Assembly (NCBI RefSeq): GCF_024139115.2
Contig: NC_085139.1
Coordinates: 104,633,935-104,697,934, forward strand
DNA from: Armigeres subalbatus
Lineage: Eukaryota; Arthropoda; Insecta; Diptera; Culicidae
Reading direction: 5' to 3'
Length of the DNA: 64,000 nt
The notes below the pieces were generated by a model, which saw nothing but the letters and a program-made list of their open reading frames with translations, had not been told where the DNA came from and did not search any database. The position numbers and the translations under genes were made by a program. Shown piece by piece: positions 34,223 through 46,242 of the stretch; positions within the stretch are counted from its first letter, which is position 1; each line of letters opens with the position of its first letter.

Positions 34223-35099
34223 TGAGGTCTCGCGCGAGAAACCTTCAACAAAAGTGCGCCATTATCCGTGTTTCTTCACTTTGACCAGCTTCTTGAACTG
34301 GATCTCGAGCGCGATATACCGTTTGTGAAGTACGATCGAACCGTGTTTCCGAAATTGTTTGAACACGCTGGATTTCAGGCGATAAAGTTGTGTACACTCG
34401 ACATCGCACCACGGACTGTGTGGTCTCCTACGAACCGAAGCTGCTGGAACCGGCCGGCGTTGTGTCGAGCGCTGTCAAGGATCAACCAGGACAGAAACTC
34501 GTACCCTTGTCGCGGGGGAAGTTCATCTATCGACTGTACGCCATCAATGATGACCTCCGCATATTTTCCCCTATCGATGTGCTTCGTGAAGTCATAAGGG
34601 AGGTCGATAGTAACAGCAAAGTAAATATATAGTAAATCGAGACTTCAATCGGCAAATGATCACTACCATGGAGATCTTGGATCACCTTCCAAGTACAGTC
34701 CAACTATATTAAGCTCGAACAAATTGAAAGATCTCTTGCTGGAGGAGCCACTCGTGTAACTTCTCCTGTATACAAAATTGACATATTGAAGTCGTCGCAT
34801 AGGTCGTATATCATTGTTGAACGGTTGTCGCCGTACAGTTCCCCCCAGCCAGTTCTGTGGGAGTTAAAATCTCCCAAGAGCAACCGTGGCTCGGGCTTAA
34901 CCGAGCAGATGTTCGAGAGATCTCTACGAGATATCGCGGTGTTTTGGAGGAATATATATCGAGGCGATACTGAGGTCTTTTCCTCGATTAGTCACTTGAC
35001 ATGCGACAGCTTCGGTGCCTGACATCGGAGCAAGATCGACTCTACAAAAAGAGTGGTTTTTTTATCCTTAACAGCACCCCGCCATATCGATTTTCCCGA

Positions 35100-35450
35100 T
35101 CGCGACATCGCTATGAATTATGCTGGTTCACATCGGGTGCTACGCATGACAGGTGCTTTCCCTACTAAGCTACGAAGGACCTCCGTCGTCCACCGAAGCT
35201 TAGCGGGTACTGATGAAACCAAATTCCCAGCACCAGGTACTAGCCGATCTCTCGCAATACATTTTCAGAACTAACTCTCTCATATGTATTTTTGTACACA
35301 TGCCAACCAATTAGGATGAGGAGGTCCTTCGTAGCTTAGTAGGAAAAGCACCTGTCATGCGATGGGGTCGTGGGATCAAAGCCCACCAAAGGGGCGGTTA
35401 CCCTCCAATACTTTTTCCGAACTAAATCTATCACATGTTGTACATATGGA
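35100..35450. mobile_element. tRNA-SINE family, inverted pair (degraded)
   Basis: Two heads of the family seen at 18156: minus strand at about 35185-35125 (GGTCCTTCGTAGCTTAGTAG read in reverse complement), and plus strand at about 35327-35400 (GGTCCTTCGTAGCTTAGTAG, then GTGGGATCAAAGCCCAC). The tail CCCTCCAATACTTTTTCCGA follows at about 35400. Thus the divergent, inverted layout recurs in a second copy, although the arms are shorter and more diverged than at 18 kb. Confidence 0.65.
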
Positions 35451-35955
35451 TTATTCGGTTGAAAAGACCTACAACAAAAACCTGACTGTCCGGACTGTCC
35501 GTGGAGACCGACCGTCTCGCACGGTTGCTCGACGTGGAATCCAAAAAAAAGTCTTCTTAAGCTTGAGCTTGAGCTTGTGAGCTTGATTGACTGCTCGTAG
35601 TTGCTACTCCATTATGACCAGATCAGCTGTTCTTGCACAGGGAACCAACAGATGTTTGCTTGGGACTAGCACACATCTTCAATGTACAAGTACTGGTGAT
35701 CTCATTTGTTAGGTCATAGTGGCGCCTGCCACGTCAGAATGCAAGTCAATGTAGGGAAGGGGGAGGAAATGATGATGCAATCACTCGCCCACTGCAAGCC
35801 GAATATACCTCTGCACTTGCCACGAGTTCATGCGGAATTTGTTGGAATTTCTGGGTTAGGTTGGAGAGGCAAGGTCCGTCTTGGTTAACGAGCTGCCAAT
35901 GTGATATATAGGAGAAGGTAACTGATGGAATTTCTAATTGGATGTAGGAAACGAG
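35451..35955. other. Spacer with a short (AGCTTG)n repeat
   Basis: A 6-bp repeat (GAGCTT) is present at about 35560-35580 and the string AAAAAAAGTCTTCTTAAGCT occurs here and again at about 36416. No gene is supported. Confidence 0.45.
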
Positions 35956-36195
35956 CTCTTTAGTTCATTTCCAATTCTAGCAGATTACTGTTAGAATACT
36001 CAAGTTGAAGGTATAGGAATAGTAATGGAAACGGTATGAAAGTCCATTTCCAGTTCTAGCGATTGCTAGAACATGAGAATAAAGAGAAAGATACAAAGTA
36101 GGAGAATGGAACGGACCTGGGATTGAACCCACGACCTCCTGCGTATGAGGCAGAAGCAGCAGCCATATGACTACCAAACCCGCTTCGAAACAAGA
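35956..36195 (-). mobile_element. tRNA-derived SINE (minus strand)
   Basis: Minus strand from about 36192: GCGGGTTTGGTAGTCATATG (A-box side), TTCTGCCTCATACGCAGGAG (anticodon arm), GGGTTCAATCCCAGG (B box). The body includes a repeated fragment (TCCAGTTCTAGC/TCCAATTCTAGC). It is a third SINE family in the window, also present in worn form at 3555-3740. Confidence 0.7.
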
Positions 36196-36412
36196 GAGAT
36201 AACGCACTGAACTGATTATTTTATTGCCGGCCGCGCAATGCAGATCGCAATAATTCGGCCGATCGCGCGATCATTCTGCTGTCCGAAACAAGAGAGATCA
36301 CACACTGAACTGATTAATTTTATTACCGGCCGCGCAATGCAGATCACAATAATTCGGCCGACCACGCGATCGTTCTGCTGTCCGAAACAATAGAGATCAC
36401 GCACTGAACTCC
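36196..36412. repeat. 98-bp tandem repeat, two copies plus a third start
   Basis: CGAAACAA(G/T)AGAGAT recurs at about 36186, 36284 and 36383 (98-99 bp apart). Each unit contains GCCGGCCGCGCAATGCAGAT or the ACCGGCC variant and GGCCGA(T/C)C(G/A)CGCGATC. The short open frames there are only repeats. Confidence 0.85.
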
Positions 36413-36489
36413 CAAAAAAAAAGTCTTCTTAAGCTGAAAAACTGGCTTATTCAGCTGAAATTATTTGTTGGGTTGGCACTGTCCTCGTC

Positions 36490-37320
36490 GGAATACACCC
36501 AATATGGCTCAATAAGCATATACGCATTGGGGAAATCCAATTTTCTTGAATACGGGATGCTTAAGGCATTCCAAAACGTTCTGGAGTTCAGCCCATGGTA
36601 TCTACCGGATCAATCAAGGCTTTGACAGCGTCCTCCTCATCGGTATAAACCCTATTCGGTCCAATAAGCATATACGCATGATGCAAACCCAATTTTCATA
36701 CATACGGTATGGTAAAGGTACTCCAAAACGTTTTGGAGTTCAGCCCACGGTATCGATCACATCAATCAAGGCATTTGTAATGTCTTCATCGCCGATGTAC
36801 ACCTAATCTGGTTCAATAGGCATATACGCATCATGCAAACCCCATTTTATGAATACGAGATGCTCAAGATACTCCAAAGCTTTCTGGAGTTCAGCCCACG
36901 GTATCTACCGGATCAACCAAGGTTTTGCAATGTCCTCATCAAGATGAATACACCACTAGGTGTTCCAATCTGCCAAATTCACGATTCAGCCATCTTGGAT
37001 TTTAGTACGGAGAGCCAGCCGGTTTGTTTATGTTTTGCACCGAAAATGAATTTTTCACCCCCGCCTTCTTCTGGTCCATAAATTGGACAGGTTGAAACAC
37101 CTAGCTGTGTATTCATCTTGGTCCTCATCGCCGGTATACACCCAATCCTATTCAATAGGTAAATACGCATAATGCAAACCCAATTTTCGTTAGTACGGGA
37201 TCTTCAGGGTTTTCCAGAATATTATTGAGTTTAGTTCATAGTATCTACTAGATCAATCAAGACTTTCGCAATATCCTCATCACCGGTATGTACCCAATCC
37301 GGTGTAATAAGCATATGATC
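36490..37320 (+). repeat. 151/152-bp satellite, block 1
   Basis: CCAAAACGTT or a variant recurs at about 36571, 36723, 36874 and 37214, 151-152 bp apart except for one step that holds a roughly 188-bp interruption (about 36955-37130). The units share TCTGGAGTTCAGCCCA, GTATCTACCGGATCAA and AAGCATATACGCAT. The units align with those at 47508-48535 (CTGGAGTTTGAATC, GGTCTACCGAATCAA) and have the same period. Confidence 0.85.
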
Positions 37321-38069
37321 CTGTTCCAAAACGGTCTTGAGTCAAGATGCACAATGGCAATGAGGTTAACCTGCGATTTGTTCAGCGTTCTCGGACTTGG
37401 ATGATCAAGTAGTTCAACTGTTCCGGTTTCCAGGACGTTTTGGCGAACCTGAGAAGTTCGTAGTAGCTTGTATGAATAATGATTGAAGTCATATCAATCC
37501 CATGGACTTACTGGGATATCATATCATACACCATTCATAGATCACATGATCCTAGCTACAAAAATGGTTCATACAGTCGATCCTCCATGAATCGCTAATG
37601 AAAGGACCATTGACTCAATCATACATCCAGATGTGTAATAGAAGTTCCTTGGAAAATTGTACGAAAGAACCATCAGAGTAACCGAGAAGATATTTTTAAT
37701 ATGGCATCATTTGCTTCCCCGAGTCGATATCGAGTAGTAGAACGTCGAATCATGGAGGCCATACTGTAGCTTGCGAAAATAATGAATGAAATCGTATTGG
37801 CGCAATGAACCTGCTGTAATGTTTAGCGCTAAACGGATACATCGTTCAGGACTTGTTTTCTTTCAGAATTCAACTTCTTTGTAGAAAATGATAATAATTC
37901 TAATTTTCTAAAATCCACAATTTATACGTCTGCTCACAGCCATTGTATGCTGCTTCGATTAATTTTCAATTTTACGCAATCATAGCGAAAAATTCGACTC
38001 CTTACCACACTTTTGATCACCAATAACATTCTCAGAATATGTTCCTACTTCCCTACTGCATTCTCTATA
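37321..38069. other. Non-coding, weakly repeat-like
   Basis: 37322-37470 resembles 13735-13830 (TCTTGAGTCAAGATGCACAATG, GTTTTGGCGAACCTGAGAAG against GTTTTGGTGAACCC). Nothing else is recognised. Confidence 0.4.
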
Positions 38070-38481
38070 TGGGTCTGTTCACAAATTACGTAACGCTTTT
38101 GGGGGGAGGGGGAGGTTCAACTTGCGTTATACTTTGTTACACTAAAATGTGGGGGAGAGGGTGTTACGTTGCTAAATTAAATCACTGATTGAAGTAATTG
38201 CTGACATTTGTATTTTTTTGTATTGTATTTTTTCAATTATGAAAGACAGCGAGTTTTGTTCGGAAGAGTGTTGCTAAATTTCGAGGCATTTCTAACAGTG
38301 ATAAAAAATACCAAAACCCACATGCTTCAGAGATGGAAAAACAATCTGCCTCTAAAATTTTCACAGTTACGCGTTATATGGGGGAGGGAGGGGGTTCGAA
38401 AAATGTGACTTATTGTTACGAGGGGGAGGGATGGGGTCAAAAACACGGATTTTTGCGCTACGTAATTTGTGAACGACCCTA
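38070..38481. mobile_element. MITE with TA-type ends
   Basis: Inverted ends GGGTCTGTTCACAAATTACG and (reverse complement of the right end) GGGTCGTTCACAAATTACG, next to TA/TATA on both sides. The inside has runs of G-rich GGGGGAGGG(A/G)GG strings. A common type in Aedes genomes. The open frames inside are by-products. Confidence 0.75.
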
Positions 38482-40099
38482 TAACAATCAAGTCCTTTCA
38501 TTTGGTATGATTTTTCCAAACGAAAAAAAAATATTAGCCATCGAACAATCAACCGATGCCAAAGCAGATGCAAAGACGAAAACGCTGATTGCAGAAATAG
38601 TGATGGAGCACATTTTTCAGCCCAGGCTTGCCGTTTTTGTTCTTCGTTAGTGGTATTCACTTCCCGACGATATCCAATTCAATTCAATCCGAAGAAATCT
38701 AAAATTAAAACAAAGCCATCAACCTACGGTGAACGAACCTGGCTGGTTTTCTTCCAATATCTCGAAGAGCTGCCAGGCATCCGCATCTATACCTCAATGG
38801 AAATAAAGAACGAGGGAGGACGCAGCAGTTCAATTTAAGACTGTTTCTGGCAGTTTTTTTTTTTTGCTTTCCCCGGTAAGAAGGATGCGTCCTTCGCGGA
38901 AATGGAGCCTTCGATGTGATGGGGGTTGCACGGTGGAATAAATTTCCTCTTATCAGAGCCGAACAGTCGAACGAGAATTCTTCTGGCTATTTTATGTTAT
39001 TTTCACTCAATTATCTTACTTAGTCGCTGCAGGTGCGCTGCTGCGATGCGATGGAATTGCCGAAGGCGAATCGTGGTGACGTGGGTTGAGCGTACCGTTT
39101 TGATGAGGAAAGCCTCTGTAAGGAAACTGCCATGGAAATATTTTTAAGGAGAATTCTTGAGCTCGAAAGCCTTCAGGCATTCCGAGATGAAAGTGATGAA
39201 CCGTACAAAAATGTTGACGGTGATACGTAAATTGTGTGTTATTTTCCCATCCACTTTCTAATAATGATTTTGATGTGGGACCTACGCTGTCGGTATTTTA
39301 ATGTCAGGCACACACACACCCCATAGCCATTACATCTTGATTGAGTCAAACGACATACTGCCACGAAGTTTGTGTTTGATTTCATTCATCACGATTGGAA
39401 TGACAAGATTAAACAAGATTCAAAATATTTCTTTTGTTCAAATTGTATTGTGCTTTGTAGTAAGGATCCAAGAATCCCTTTCCCTTCGGGTCGTGTTCTG
39501 CTGTTGAGGTTGATGGTCTATAGAATATAAAACTCCCATAAAAAAAGCTCTTCTTTTGCGAAAACGTTTGGAAAGATTTCGACGATCGATTAGTGAACAG
39601 CGCTCAGCTGTGGAAGAGCCGGACACTTTTTATATACTGATGGAGACGCATGGTAGCACAAAAGGTGTCCCCCATAATTCACTACCTTTAATTCATTGCA
39701 AAGTAGGTACTAGAAGGAAACTCACCTTACTGTTGCTGTTTCAGATCTGTATTTACTCAGATTGAATATGCAGCTGTTTAAGTCGGTTCTTGAAAACAGA
39801 TGCAGAGATGTGTTGGAGATTCTTTTGCTTAGGACTTTCGACCTAGATTGTTGTATAAGACCTATGGGTCGTTTACACGGCTCTTAGGAGGAATTGGGTG
39901 GATTGGTGAAAAACCTTCCCTCAATACCGCAACCAGTAGTGGTGCGAATTCTCAATCTCAGTGACTGAAGTTTGTTGAAATTGATACCATATCCTCTTCA
40001 CACTCACTTCCTAACAGTGAAAACTGAAAATGGTTAGCAGCAACAATCAAAGAAAGAGTAAACAAAAGACCTCTCTTCTCATTGCACACGCAGCCCGCA
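38482..40099. other. Non-coding, single-copy-looking
   Basis: Several short open frames in both strands, none with recognisable features. CA-rich string near 39306. No terminal repeats seen. Confidence 0.4.
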
Positions 40100-40243
40100 G
40101 TGACAGTCCATTCAGTTCACTCGCTGCTGCGTGAATGCGACGGCCCTATATAAATGCATGGGTGAATACTATCACTTGAAAGACAATGACAGGAAATTTG
40201 TGCCAAATGATCATCAGCTTCAGCCCGCTGTAGGCAAACCGAG
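40100..40243 (+). promoter_or_regulatory. Possible TATA promoter and short first exon
   Basis: CCCTATATAAATGC at about 40143-40156 is a good TATA box; ATTCAGTTC at about 40110 is an Inr-like string but lies upstream of it. About 90 bases downstream is a splice-donor-like GAGTAAGC (40241). It lies in the candidate long intron on the same strand as the NCKX-like gene, so it might be an alternative first exon. No transcript evidence; alternatively chance in AT-rich DNA. Confidence 0.2.
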
Positions 40244-40639
40244 TAAGCTAATCTACTCCTGCTTTGTCTTACTGACTGAAAGACACCGTCACAGGCGAAG
40301 AGGAGCAGAGAAAAATACAAAACAAAAGAATCACACTCAGCAGGCATTGTTGATAAATTGCACCACTGAGTCCGCAACAGTCAATGTGGAATGATGTTTA
40401 AATTATGTTGATGTCAACATATTTTCGATTTTTATTATTATGAGTGTGATTGTCCAAAGAATCGACAGCATAAAAACCAAAAAACCCAGAATAATCCAGT
40501 GATAATTCCTTTCTCGATACAATCGATGCACTTTGCCTTAGAGTTAAACATTGATTGCCTACCTTATGGCGGTTACAAACATAGGCGTAACTAAGCGGAA
40601 ATTTCACTTTCTATATAACTTTTGAAATAAACGGCCGAT
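40244..40639. other. Non-coding, nothing recognised
   Basis: No motifs or repeats visible. Confidence 0.35.
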
Positions 40640-40647
40640 AGTTATCA

Positions 40648-40775
40648 CCCTCCCTCGATAGGACCCTCCGCAGACTGCGTGGTTGGCGAAGTGCAGCCAT
40701 GGACCGAGCTGAATGGAGAAGTCTTTTATGTGCAGCACAGGCCACTCCGGCCTCAGTCTGATAATAAATAAATAA
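40648..40775 (+). mobile_element. Very short 5'-truncated RTE (JAM1-like) insertion
   Basis: Only the 3' end of the RTE family B: GACCCTCCGCAGACTGCGTG, CCATGGACCGAGCTGAATGG and CTCAGTCTGATAATAAATAA, matching the end of the copy at 58400. Flanked by the 8-bp target duplication AGTTATCA (40640-40647 and 40776-40783). The last codons and the stop are included. Confidence 0.85.
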
Positions 40776-40783
40776 AGTTATCA

Positions 40784-41740
40784 AATTTAATAATAAAATA
40801 ATCAACTATGCTCTCGAATGCTGCTTGTTGCGAGAATATCGGGTAAGGATTACTTCATTCGCAGGAACTGGTGGACCACCACCGATCAAAGGATCGAGAC
40901 AACGTAGCAGTGGAACAGTGGATCAGCTAGCCATTCGGCAAACTAGCCCAAGCTAGAGGACGGAACTTTAGAAGAAGTACATGCGCAAATTGTCATAACT
41001 TGCCGATAAGGCACGCCTGAAGCTTGAGATCCTAGGACTGAGTGAAGTCCCTTGGCAGCGATGCTAGATCTACGGAAATTTCCGCTGATTCACGGAATTG
41101 AATGCTTTCTACGGATCTACGGATCCGAAAATAAAATCTACGAAAATTTGAAAATTTCTGAGGAAGTCTACGGATTTTTTTTAAAGCGCACATTTAATTC
41201 AATCGGTAAATATTTCTGTGGATTAAATCATCACATTATCGTGAGTATGATACATGAAACTTGTTGCAAACAATCTTGTACCAAATTTATTCAGTGAAGT
41301 CAAACATTCTATTCAAATTCTTGAAGAACACTTTTGTGTTCTAACCCTGGAGCTAAGTTTAAACAGCCGTGTATCCAATCTATGTGGAATTCGGGACTCA
41401 CCCCCAACCATTTGGAAGTCAGCAAAGGAAGGTTCCACTGATTGAAATCGAAGGAGGTAAGCCGGCTACCCAACATTTGGTCCTCCGAATCGCATAGTAT
41501 CCCAATAATTTGGATCGAAGGACCATTATGTTGGGTTACCAGACCCTCTCCAACATGAAGAAAGATAATTAGAGGGTGCTGCTATATAACAGTGATTAAT
41601 TTCAAGGCTCAAGCACAATTTATAACACGTCCGACAGCTCACACATTTTTAACACGTAATTATATATACATCATTACTAAAACATATTTATTTACGGGAT
41701 TATGAACATGTAACATTGAACACATTACATTCGTCTTAGT
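40784..41740. other. Non-coding, short internal repeats
   Basis: CTACGGA(A/T) recurs several times at about 41070-41180. Nothing else is recognised. Confidence 0.4.
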
Positions 41741-42429
41741 TATTCTTTTCGTCAGGAATTCATCTGGAAGTTCCTTAAGGTATTCGTTTAGAAACTTCTT
41801 CGGATATTACTTTAGAAATTCCTTTAGGGCTACTTTCCGAGAATCTGCTCAGGTTCTCCTTCGGATTTTTTTTTCGAAAACTCATTTGTAAATTCCTCCA
41901 CAAATACTTTCGGGAGCTCTTCCAAGAGTAACAAACAATTTTCAAAAAATCCACCAGTAATGCAATTGAAAATGTCCAATCAGGGATTTCTTCAGAATAG
42001 TCTGAAAAATATTCTAAAGGTATTTAGCAAGTTTCTGGAGAAAAACGAGAAAAAAACGAGTTTCTGGAGAAAGTCTAGAAAAAAAATCCAGGAGAATGTT
42101 AAATGGTTACCTTAAATTTTAAACTTCAGATCACATAAACTTTTTTTCTTCTAGAGCATATATGCAAAATATAGACATTAGCCAAATCTATTTGTTGCGG
42201 GAACGAACAAAAACGTGACAGCAAATTCAAAAGCAACCATCCGCGCGCATGGCTTGCTGCGATCGTGTTCCTTGTATTTGGTTTTAAATTCCTGACAAAA
42301 TATGGACTTGTTTGAATATTATTTTGGAGCTCTTTGGACGAATCAATGAAAAAACGGGACAAATTAAGGATTTTTTAGATTACGACGGGACAGCCAAATA
42401 AGGTATAAAAAACGGGACTGTCCCGTTAA

Positions 42430-42815
42430 ATACGGTACGTATGGTCAGCCTACACGTTTGGTGTGTGCGAATCTTTTTCCACCGCTGTTTCTTGTGCAGC
42501 CCGTAGAAGGCTCGACTTCATATCAGCTGTTAGCAAGTATCCAATTCGTCGACTACCTCGAAAGTATCCGTAAACACTGCTTCCCAAGCGGTTTTCGATG
42601 CATTCACAACCAGTCCAACTTTTATTGCTTTATGTTTCAGGCTGTTGTACAATCCTTCCACCTTTGCAAAAGTTCAGCTGACAATGTCAATGTCATCTGC
42701 GAAAATCAAACAAATTGACTGGATCTGTTGAAAATCGTACTACGGCTATTACACCTGGCTCTTCAAATGATACCTTCTAGCGCAATTTTGAACATCAGGC
42801 ACTTCTCTCGATTTT
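42430..42815 (-). pseudogene. RTE reverse transcriptase fragment, strongly decayed
   Basis: The minus strand contains LMFKIALEGII near 42795-42765 and FADDIDIVS near 42710-42685, the two RT landmarks of RTE elements, in different frames. Upstream bits (FVVDSVEKV-like) are hardly readable. Much older than the copies at 44-47 kb and 56-58 kb. Confidence 0.55.
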
Positions 42816-43235
42816 TTTCTTTCCTTCGGAGATTTCTCCGGGAAATTAGAAGTTCTCCAAGAATTTTAAGTATTTTTTTTTGGGAATCATTTCAGAAATT
42901 CTTTTAGAAATCATTTGAAAATTAGATTACCAATTCTTTCGGAAATTTCATCTGGAAATTTCTTTGAAATTTCCGTTGGAAACTCTTCCAATAATTCCTT
43001 TAGTATTTCGTGTTTCATTAATTAATAAATTTCCGGAGAAATTCTGTCAACTAAATATTAGAAATAATTCCTGCAGGAATTTCGGAAAGTACTTTGTATG
43101 GTTGTTCAGGACGGCGCCCTATCGTCTGAATAATTCTCCCCGTTGTCGTAGCCTTACAAATCCTCGCTCTGAAATCAGCGGAAAATTTGTCTTCAACTCC
43201 GAAAATTGGAAAGCGTGCTTACGCTCCAAGAAATG

Positions 43236-43502
43236 AACACTGAATGATCGCCGTTTATTTTCATTCGAACAATCTAGAATTCCCTGTCAGCCTACTGAGA
43301 TTGAATTTCAAATTTCTTCTCATTAGCTTCTTTGTGTGCTGGCATTTCAAATGCCTACTACGATTGAATTTCAAATACTTTATCATTATTTTTTTTTATT
43401 ATTGTCATTTTAAAATAGTTTAGTTTATTTCATTATTTTTATCGTGAATCAAAAGTAACGAAAAATACGAATGCTTTTTTCCGACTCACTTTATTCTCCA
43501 CA
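43236..43502 (+). repeat. Dispersed repeat, copy 2
   Basis: Partner of 6742-7028: starts AACACTGAATGATCG and ends GACTCACTTTATTC. Sequence agreement is high, with several indels. Confidence 0.7.
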
Positions 43503-44872
43503 GTTATGTAAATTTTTTGTATTGTCTTCCTTTTGTAATTCGTTCGGATTTTCCTAGAAGTTCATCCTACAATGTCCTGGTGGAAATTGAAATAAAAACT
43601 ACTGGATATATTTACGAAGCAATGGAATTCTCAGAATAGCGATTTCCTTAGGAATTCAAGAAATTATTTCGGAATTAATTCCTGATTCAATTTATGAAGA
43701 TATTACTAAAGTAATTAATAAAGTAATAATAAAGTAAATTTCCGGAAGAATTCTGTACGGAACTTACTAAGCTTTTCCTAAAAAAAAATCCTAAGGAATT
43801 TGTGAAAAATACAAAAAAATGGTTTAGAAGTTTCCGAAGGAATTTATAAATTCATTTGCGGAGGCTTTTTTGAAGAAATCTTGTTGGAATTTTCGAAGGA
43901 ATTCCTGAAAAAAAAATGAAGATTCCCGGCGATAGTTCCCACAGTATTTACAATAAAATGTCTGGGCATATTCCAAGAATATTTTAGAGGAATTTCTGGA
44001 GGAACTCCTACATCAAATAGAAGTATGGTAATGGTTAATGGATCGATCACAATCTAGATATTCTACGGGGTTTTTTCTTGGTATGCAATTCAAAATTTAG
44101 AGCCGAAACAGGTTTATGTTTTATTTCCGTATTGGACTTATTCTGACCTTACAATTCTTATTATTTTCGTTATTTATTCAGACTAAGGCCTAAGTAGTCT
44201 TCTCCATTTGGCTCGGTCCATGGCTACACGTCGCCAACCACGCAGTCTACGGAGGGTCCGCAAGTTATCTTCCGCCTAATCGACCCACCTTCCCGCTGCG
44301 CACCTCGCCTTCTCGTGCCCGTCGGATCGTTCTCGAGAACCATTTTAACTGGGTTACTATCCGATATTCTGGCAACCGCAGTCGTCCAATTTTCGCGGTG
44401 TGAACGATGGATGGTTTCCCAACAGCTGATGCAACTCGTGGTTCATTCGCCTCCTCCACGTACCGTCCGCCATCTGCATCCCACCATAGATGGTACACAG
44501 CACTTTCCTTTCGAAAACTCCCAGTGCGCGTTGTCCTCCACGAACATCGTCCAGGTCTCGTGTCCGTAGAGAACTACCGGTCTAATAAGCGTTTTGTAGA
44601 TAGTCAGTTGGGTACGGCGGCGAACTCTATTCGATCGGAGCGTTTTGCGGAGTCCAAAGTATGTACGATTTCCTACCATGATGCGTCTCCGAATTTCTCT
44701 GCTGGTTTCGTTATCGGTGGTCACCAGTGAGCCCTAGTATACGAATTCTTCAACCACCTCGATTTCGTCACCACTAATACAAACTCGGGGTGGATGGCTT
44801 ACATTGTCCTCTCTTGAGCCTCTTCCTATCATGTATCTCGTCTTCGACGTGTTGATCACTAGTCCAATCCGT

Positions 44873-45193
44873 TTAGCTTCGCTGTTCAGTCTGATTTAGG
44901 GTTCGTCCATCCTCTAAAAAGTTACGTGCCATAATATCAATGTCGTCGGCTAAACCAAATAACTGGACGGACTTCGTGAAAACCGTACCACTCGTATTAA
45001 TCCCTGCTCTTCGTATTACCCCTTCCAAAGCGATATTGAATAACAGACACGAAAGACCATCACCTTGCCGTAACCCTCTGCGGGTTTCGAAGGGACTCGA
45101 GAATGCCCCTGAAACTCGAACTACGCACATCACCCAGTCCATCGTCGCCTTGATCAACCGTGCCAGTTTATCCGGAAATTCGTGTTCGTGCAT
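44873..45193 (-). pseudogene. RTE family B RT palm fragment
   Basis: MHEHEFPDKLARLIKATMDW, RRGLRQGDGLSCLLFNIALEG and QLFGLADDIDIMARN. The usual FADD box reads LADD, a single change. Further C-terminal pieces lie at 44265-44724 in shifted frames. Confidence 0.75.
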
Positions 45194-45241
45194 TAGCCAT
45201 AGCTGCCATAGCTGGTACCGATCGATTGTATCATATGCGGC

Positions 45242-45910
45242 TTAAAAGTCGATGAATAGATGATGTGTGGACACGTTGTATTCGCGGCATTTCTGCAGTA
45301 CTTGGCGAATGGCGAACACTTGGTCCGTGGTGGAGCGTTCGCCCATAAAACCCGCTTGGTACTTCCCCACGAACTCCCTTGCAATTGGTGCTAGTCGACG
45401 GCATAAAAATTGGGAGAGTAGCTTGTAAGTGGCGTTCAACAATGTGATTGCGCGGTAGTTGCTACAATCCAGCTTATCACCCTTTTTGTAGATGGGACAC
45501 ACGATACCTACCATCCGCTCATGCGGCAAAACTTCCTCCTCCCAAATCTTGGTAATGACCCAGTGCAGCGCTCTAGCCAATGCTTCACCACCGTGTTTAA
45601 ATAGCTCTCCTGGTAGTTGGTCAACCCCAGGGGCTTTGTTGTCCTTCAGCCGGTCAATCTCCTCCTGGATTTTCTGGATATCCGGGGCCGGTAAAATTAT
45701 TTCCATCATCATACCGCCATCTTCGTCTGCCACATCGCTATTCAGTTCCATCATCATACCGTCATCTTCGTCTGCCACATCGCCATTCAGGTGTTCTTCG
45801 TAGTGCTGCCGCCACCTTTGGATCACCTCACGCTCGTCCGTAAGAAGGTTCCCGTTTATGTCCTTACACATATCAGGCTGTAGCACATGGCCCTTACGTG
45901 AACGGTTCAA
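45242..45910 (-). pseudogene. RTE family B linker and RT N-terminal part
   Basis: 222 residues: DMCKDINGNLLTDEREVIQR, HLNGDVADEDDGMMM with that acidic segment partially duplicated (EDGGMMMEI), APGVDQLPGELFKHG, CPIYKKGDKLDCSNYRAITL, KYQAGFMGERSTTDQVFAI, HHLFIDF. It is cut off by a stop at 45242 where the copy at 57.3 kb continues. The duplicated acidic segment is absent from the other copy. Confidence 0.8.
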
Positions 45911-46242
45911 CTTCTCATAGAACTTTCGTGTGTTATTAGCGCGATACAGTTGCTCCGTCTCCTCACGGTCTCGATCTTCCTACTTGCGCTTTTTCCTCCG
46001 AAAAATCGAGTTTTGTCTGTTCCGCGCCCGTTTATATCGTGCCACGTTCGCCCTCGTACGGTGTTGCAGCAATCTCCTCCCTGGTAGTCTACCGTCTTGT
46101 AGCCGCGGCGGACATCTCCAACGCGTGTTGTATACCGTCGAGAGTTTTGAGCGCAGACATACTGCAACGAGGTAGTGGTCGGATTCAATATTCGCACTGC
46201 GGTAAGTGCGTACGTTCGTAATGTCAGAGAAGAATTTACCGT

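Larger units (their letters stand above)
31900..35055 (-). mobile_element. LOA-clade (Lian-like) LINE remnant
   Basis: Minus-strand LINE, heavily broken. From about 35050 down: an endonuclease piece with LLLGDFNSHRTGWGELY at about 34810-34870, the linker, RT pieces (33221-34222), an RNase H piece with FIFTDSLSSLEAVRR at about 32370-32420, and a C-terminal piece (31933-32151) with RPWFKKLNMGRDFIRTMCRL. Endonuclease-RT-RNase H order is typical of LOA and related clades; the Lian family in Aedes is the likely relative. No poly-A or target duplication was located. Confidence 0.7.
41741..44010. repeat. Degenerate GGAATTCCT-rich repeat region
   Basis: Clusters (41750-42110, 42790-43090, 43560-44010) of loosely repeated strings such as AATTCCTTTAGG, GGAAATTTC and AGAAATTCC. 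This is a decayed low-complexity family seen in Aedes. An RTE fragment (42430-42815) and a dispersed repeat (43236-43502) are embedded. Confidence 0.5.

Noticed and set aside
40131..40394. 87-codon plus-strand frame downstream of the TATA box
   Set aside because: No recognisable domain and an opposing frame of the same length covers it; it could be chance.
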